Part shown: positions 6,316 through 7,653 of the stretch, one piece after another
Layout: every line of letters starts with the position of its first letter
Numbering within the stretch: the first letter of the stretch is position 1
From: Gammaproteobacteria bacterium
Lineage (GTDB): Bacteria > Pseudomonadota > Gammaproteobacteria > Steroidobacterales > Steroidobacteraceae
NCBI GenBank assembly: GCA_030043215.1
Contig: JASHYG010000234.1
Coordinates: forward strand, 1-7,653
Direction of reading: 5' to 3'
Length of the DNA stretch: 7,653 nt
Notes under the pieces: generated by a model
The model's database searches: none
What the model was told of the DNA's origin: nothing
The model's input: only the letters and a program-made list of their open reading frames with translations
Translations under genes and position numbers: made by a program

Positions 6316-6349
6316 GGCGCCGGTCGGAGCGGACGACCCGGCCGGCGCC
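6316..6349 (+). promoter_or_regulatory. GC-rich hairpin between ahpC and ahpD
   Basis: GGCGCCGGTC (6316-6325) pairs with GGCCGGCGCC (6340-6349) over 10 bp with one G-U pair, and two more G-C pairs can form inside. No U-tract follows. It ends 5 bp before the ahpD Shine-Dalgarno. It may stabilise the upstream mRNA, cause partial termination or tune ahpD translation. Confidence 0.5.
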
Positions 6350-6365
6350 CGGATGGAGGATGAAC

Positions 6366-6929
6366 ATGATGACTCTCGATACCCTTCGCGATGCGCTGCC
6401 GGACTACGCACGCGACCTCAAGCTCAATCTCGGCACCGTTCTCACCCCGGCGGGCGCGCCGGGGCTCACCGAGAAGCAGATCTGGGCCGTCGCGGTGTCC
6501 TCGGCGATCGCTGCCCGCAACGTGACTCTCGCCAGAGCCATCGAGCAGCTCTCTGCGCCGTACCTCGGCGCAAGCGACCTCGGCGCAGCCCGTGCGGCCG
6601 CGGCGATCATGGGGATGAACAACATCTACTACCGCTTCCTGCACCTGGTGGAGGATCCGGAGTACAAGCAGCTGCCCGCGCGGCTGCGCATGAACGTCAT
6701 CGCCCAGCCGGGCGTCGAGCGGGCCGATTTCGAGCTGTGCTCGCTCGCCGTATCGGCCATCAACGGCTGCGGCACGTGCGTCGCCTCGCACGAGCGGCAG
6801 ATCCGGCAGCATGGGTTGACGCGCGAGGCCGTGCAAAGCGCCGTGCGCATCGCATCCGTAGTACACGCAGTGGCGGGCGTGCTGGAGTACGAGTCGTACG
6901 AGCCGGCGCGGGCGAGCACGGCAGCCTGA
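6366..6929 (+). CDS. ahpD: AhpD, alkylhydroperoxidase and AhpC reductant
   Basis: This 187-residue all-helical protein links AhpC to cellular reductant; in mycobacteria AhpD is reduced by the lipoyl protein SucB and Lpd. The catalytic region reads FELCSLAVSAINGCGTCVAS followed by HE. Cys135 and Cys138 form the CxxC pair, and His142 and Glu123 match the proton relay residues His137 and Glu118 of the M. tuberculosis enzyme. The mycobacterial His132, between the cysteines, is Thr137 here. The N-terminus MTLDTLRDALPDYARDLKLN is typical of the family. GGAGGA at 6355-6360 favours the ATG at 6366 (5 nt away) or 6369 (8 nt away, best family fit) over the ATG at 6360. It follows ahpC and converges with the dehydrogenase gene 17 bp downstream. 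The C-terminal ARASTAA tail is variable. Confidence 0.95.
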   Translation: MMTLDTLRDALPDYARDLKLNLGTVLTPAGAPGLTEKQIWAVAVSSAIAARNVTLARAIEQLSAPYLGASDLGAARAAAAIMGMNNIYYRFLHLVEDPEYKQLPARLRMNVIAQPGVERADFELCSLAVSAINGCGTCVASHERQIRQHGLTREAVQSAVRIASVVHAVAGVLEYESYEPARASTAA

Positions 6930-6936
6930 CGGGGTT

Positions 6937-6957
6937 GCGTGGGCGGTCAGGCCACGC
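6937..6957. terminator. small inverted repeat at the ahpD/dehydrogenase convergence
   Basis: GCGTGG (6937-6942) pairs with CCACGC (6952-6957) around a 9-nt loop, with two possible outer G-U pairs. It spans the 17-bp gap and the dehydrogenase stop. It has no T-run on either side, so it is only a weak candidate for a shared terminator. Confidence 0.2.
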
Positions 6958-7653
6958 GGTTGCGCGAGTCGCCGCGCAGGAATGCCTCGATGTTCGCCGC
7001 CACCTCATCGAGGCATCGCTGGCGAGCCTCGCGCGCGGACCACGCCATGTGCGGAGTGATCAAGTAATTGGGCAGGTCCGCGGCGAGCAGGGGACTGCCG
7101 TCCACCGGCGGCTCCTGCGTCAAGACGTCGATGGCAGCGCCGCCGAGACGCCGCGCCCGCAGCGCCTCGGCGAGCGCAGCCGAATCGATCAGGCCGCCGC
7201 GGGCGGTATTGATGAGGAGCGCATCCGGCTTCATCAGCGCGAGCTCGCGGGCGCCGATCAGGTTCTGCGTGGCGGGCGTCAGCGGGCAATGAAGGCTCAG
7301 CACGTCGACCTGCGGCAGCATCTCGTGCAGGTCGATCCGCCCCGCCGTGCGCTCCGCGCCCGGACGGTTGGCGATGACGATTCGCATGCCGAGCGCCGCC
7401 TGCGCGGCCTGCGCGACGGAGCGCCCGAGCGTGCCGTGGCCCACGATTCCGAGCACCCGCCCGGTGAGCTCACGGATCGGAAAGTCGAGCATCGTGAATT
7501 GCGGGCTCCTGGCCCACGAGCCATCGACGGCGAGCCGGCCGTACTCGCGCAGCCGATGGGTGAGCAGCAGGATCGCCGCGAGCACGTGCTGCGTGACGGA
7601 AGTGGTGCAGTAATCGCGGACGTTGCAGACGGCGATGCCGCGCTCGCGGGCCG
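6947..7653 (-). CDS. D-2-hydroxyacid dehydrogenase, glycerate dehydrogenase/HprA-like (N-terminus cut by window)
   Basis: The C-terminal 234 residues of a cytoplasmic NAD(P)-dependent dehydrogenase are present; family members are about 315-320 long, so roughly 80-85 are off the right edge. Visible residue numbers count from the edge. The opening ARERGIAVCNVRDYCTTSVT is characteristic of HprA-like hydroxypyruvate reductases, which interconvert hydroxypyruvate or glyoxylate with D-glycerate or glycolate. The Rossmann motif is GIVGHGTLG (68-76). The catalytic triad is Arg151 (NTARGG), Glu180 (LTQEPP) and His201 (TPHMAW). After the second strand the sequence is IANRPG, without the acidic residue that selects NAD, so NADPH may be used. 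It converges with ahpD and has no evident link to peroxide defence. Class is secure; the exact substrate is not. Confidence 0.93.
   Translation of the reverse strand, partial: ARERGIAVCNVRDYCTTSVTQHVLAAILLLTHRLREYGRLAVDGSWARSPQFTMLDFPIRELTGRVLGIVGHGTLGRSVAQAAQAALGMRIVIANRPGAERTAGRIDLHEMLPQVDVLSLHCPLTPATQNLIGARELALMKPDALLINTARGGLIDSAALAEALRARRLGGAAIDVLTQEPPVDGSPLLAADLPNYLITPHMAWSAREARQRCLDEVAANIEAFLRGDSRNRVA

Noticed and set aside
5667..6866. 399-codon minus-strand frame opposite ahpC and ahpD
   Set aside because: Antisense shadow of two confidently identified genes, with Arg/His/Gly-rich composition and no recognisable domain.

Overview
The window is GC-rich chromosomal DNA from a bacterium. 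The gene set (OxyR-AhpC-AhpD, LytS/YehU-type sensor kinase, AraC-GyrI regulator, Tat-exported flavoprotein, HprA-like dehydrogenase) suggests a high-GC proteobacterium, most likely gamma or beta. This is a guess from gene content and protein wording, not a taxonomic assignment. I see no mobile element, tRNA, rRNA or CRISPR array.

Left block (1-4252): a minus-strand pair reads right to left. First comes a 632-residue Tat-exported flavin oxidase of the berberine-bridge-enzyme (BBE) type, with both residues expected for bicovalent FAD. It is followed after 9 bp by a membrane histidine kinase of the LytS/YehU family that runs off the left edge. A divergent AraC-family regulator with a C-terminal GyrI-like ligand domain lies on the plus strand. 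The roughly 390 bp between them hold a possible broken small exported ORF. The arrangement suggests small-molecule-responsive control of a periplasmic oxidase that is co-expressed with a sensor.

Middle and right block (4253-7653): a 154-bp convergent gap contains a short AT-rich island and a 13-bp direct repeat. Next come a two-helix small membrane protein and oxyR, both on the minus strand. Divergent from oxyR are ahpC and ahpD on the plus strand. The 122-bp oxyR-ahpC gap carries a recognisable tandem OxyR-type site. It overlaps a perfect TATAAT for oxyR and abuts a plausible ahpC -35 element, the classical layout for autorepression of oxyR and activation of ahpC. AhpC and AhpD are of the mycobacterial pairing type: AhpC has a CPC resolving motif, and AhpD replaces AhpF as reductase. 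A GC-rich hairpin separates ahpC from ahpD. The window ends with the C-terminal three quarters of a D-2-hydroxyacid dehydrogenase on the minus strand, convergent with ahpD.

The peroxide-defence locus is well understood by homology. The least understood part is the exported flavin oxidase with its adjoining kinase and divergent AraC regulator. I found no clear-cut new system.
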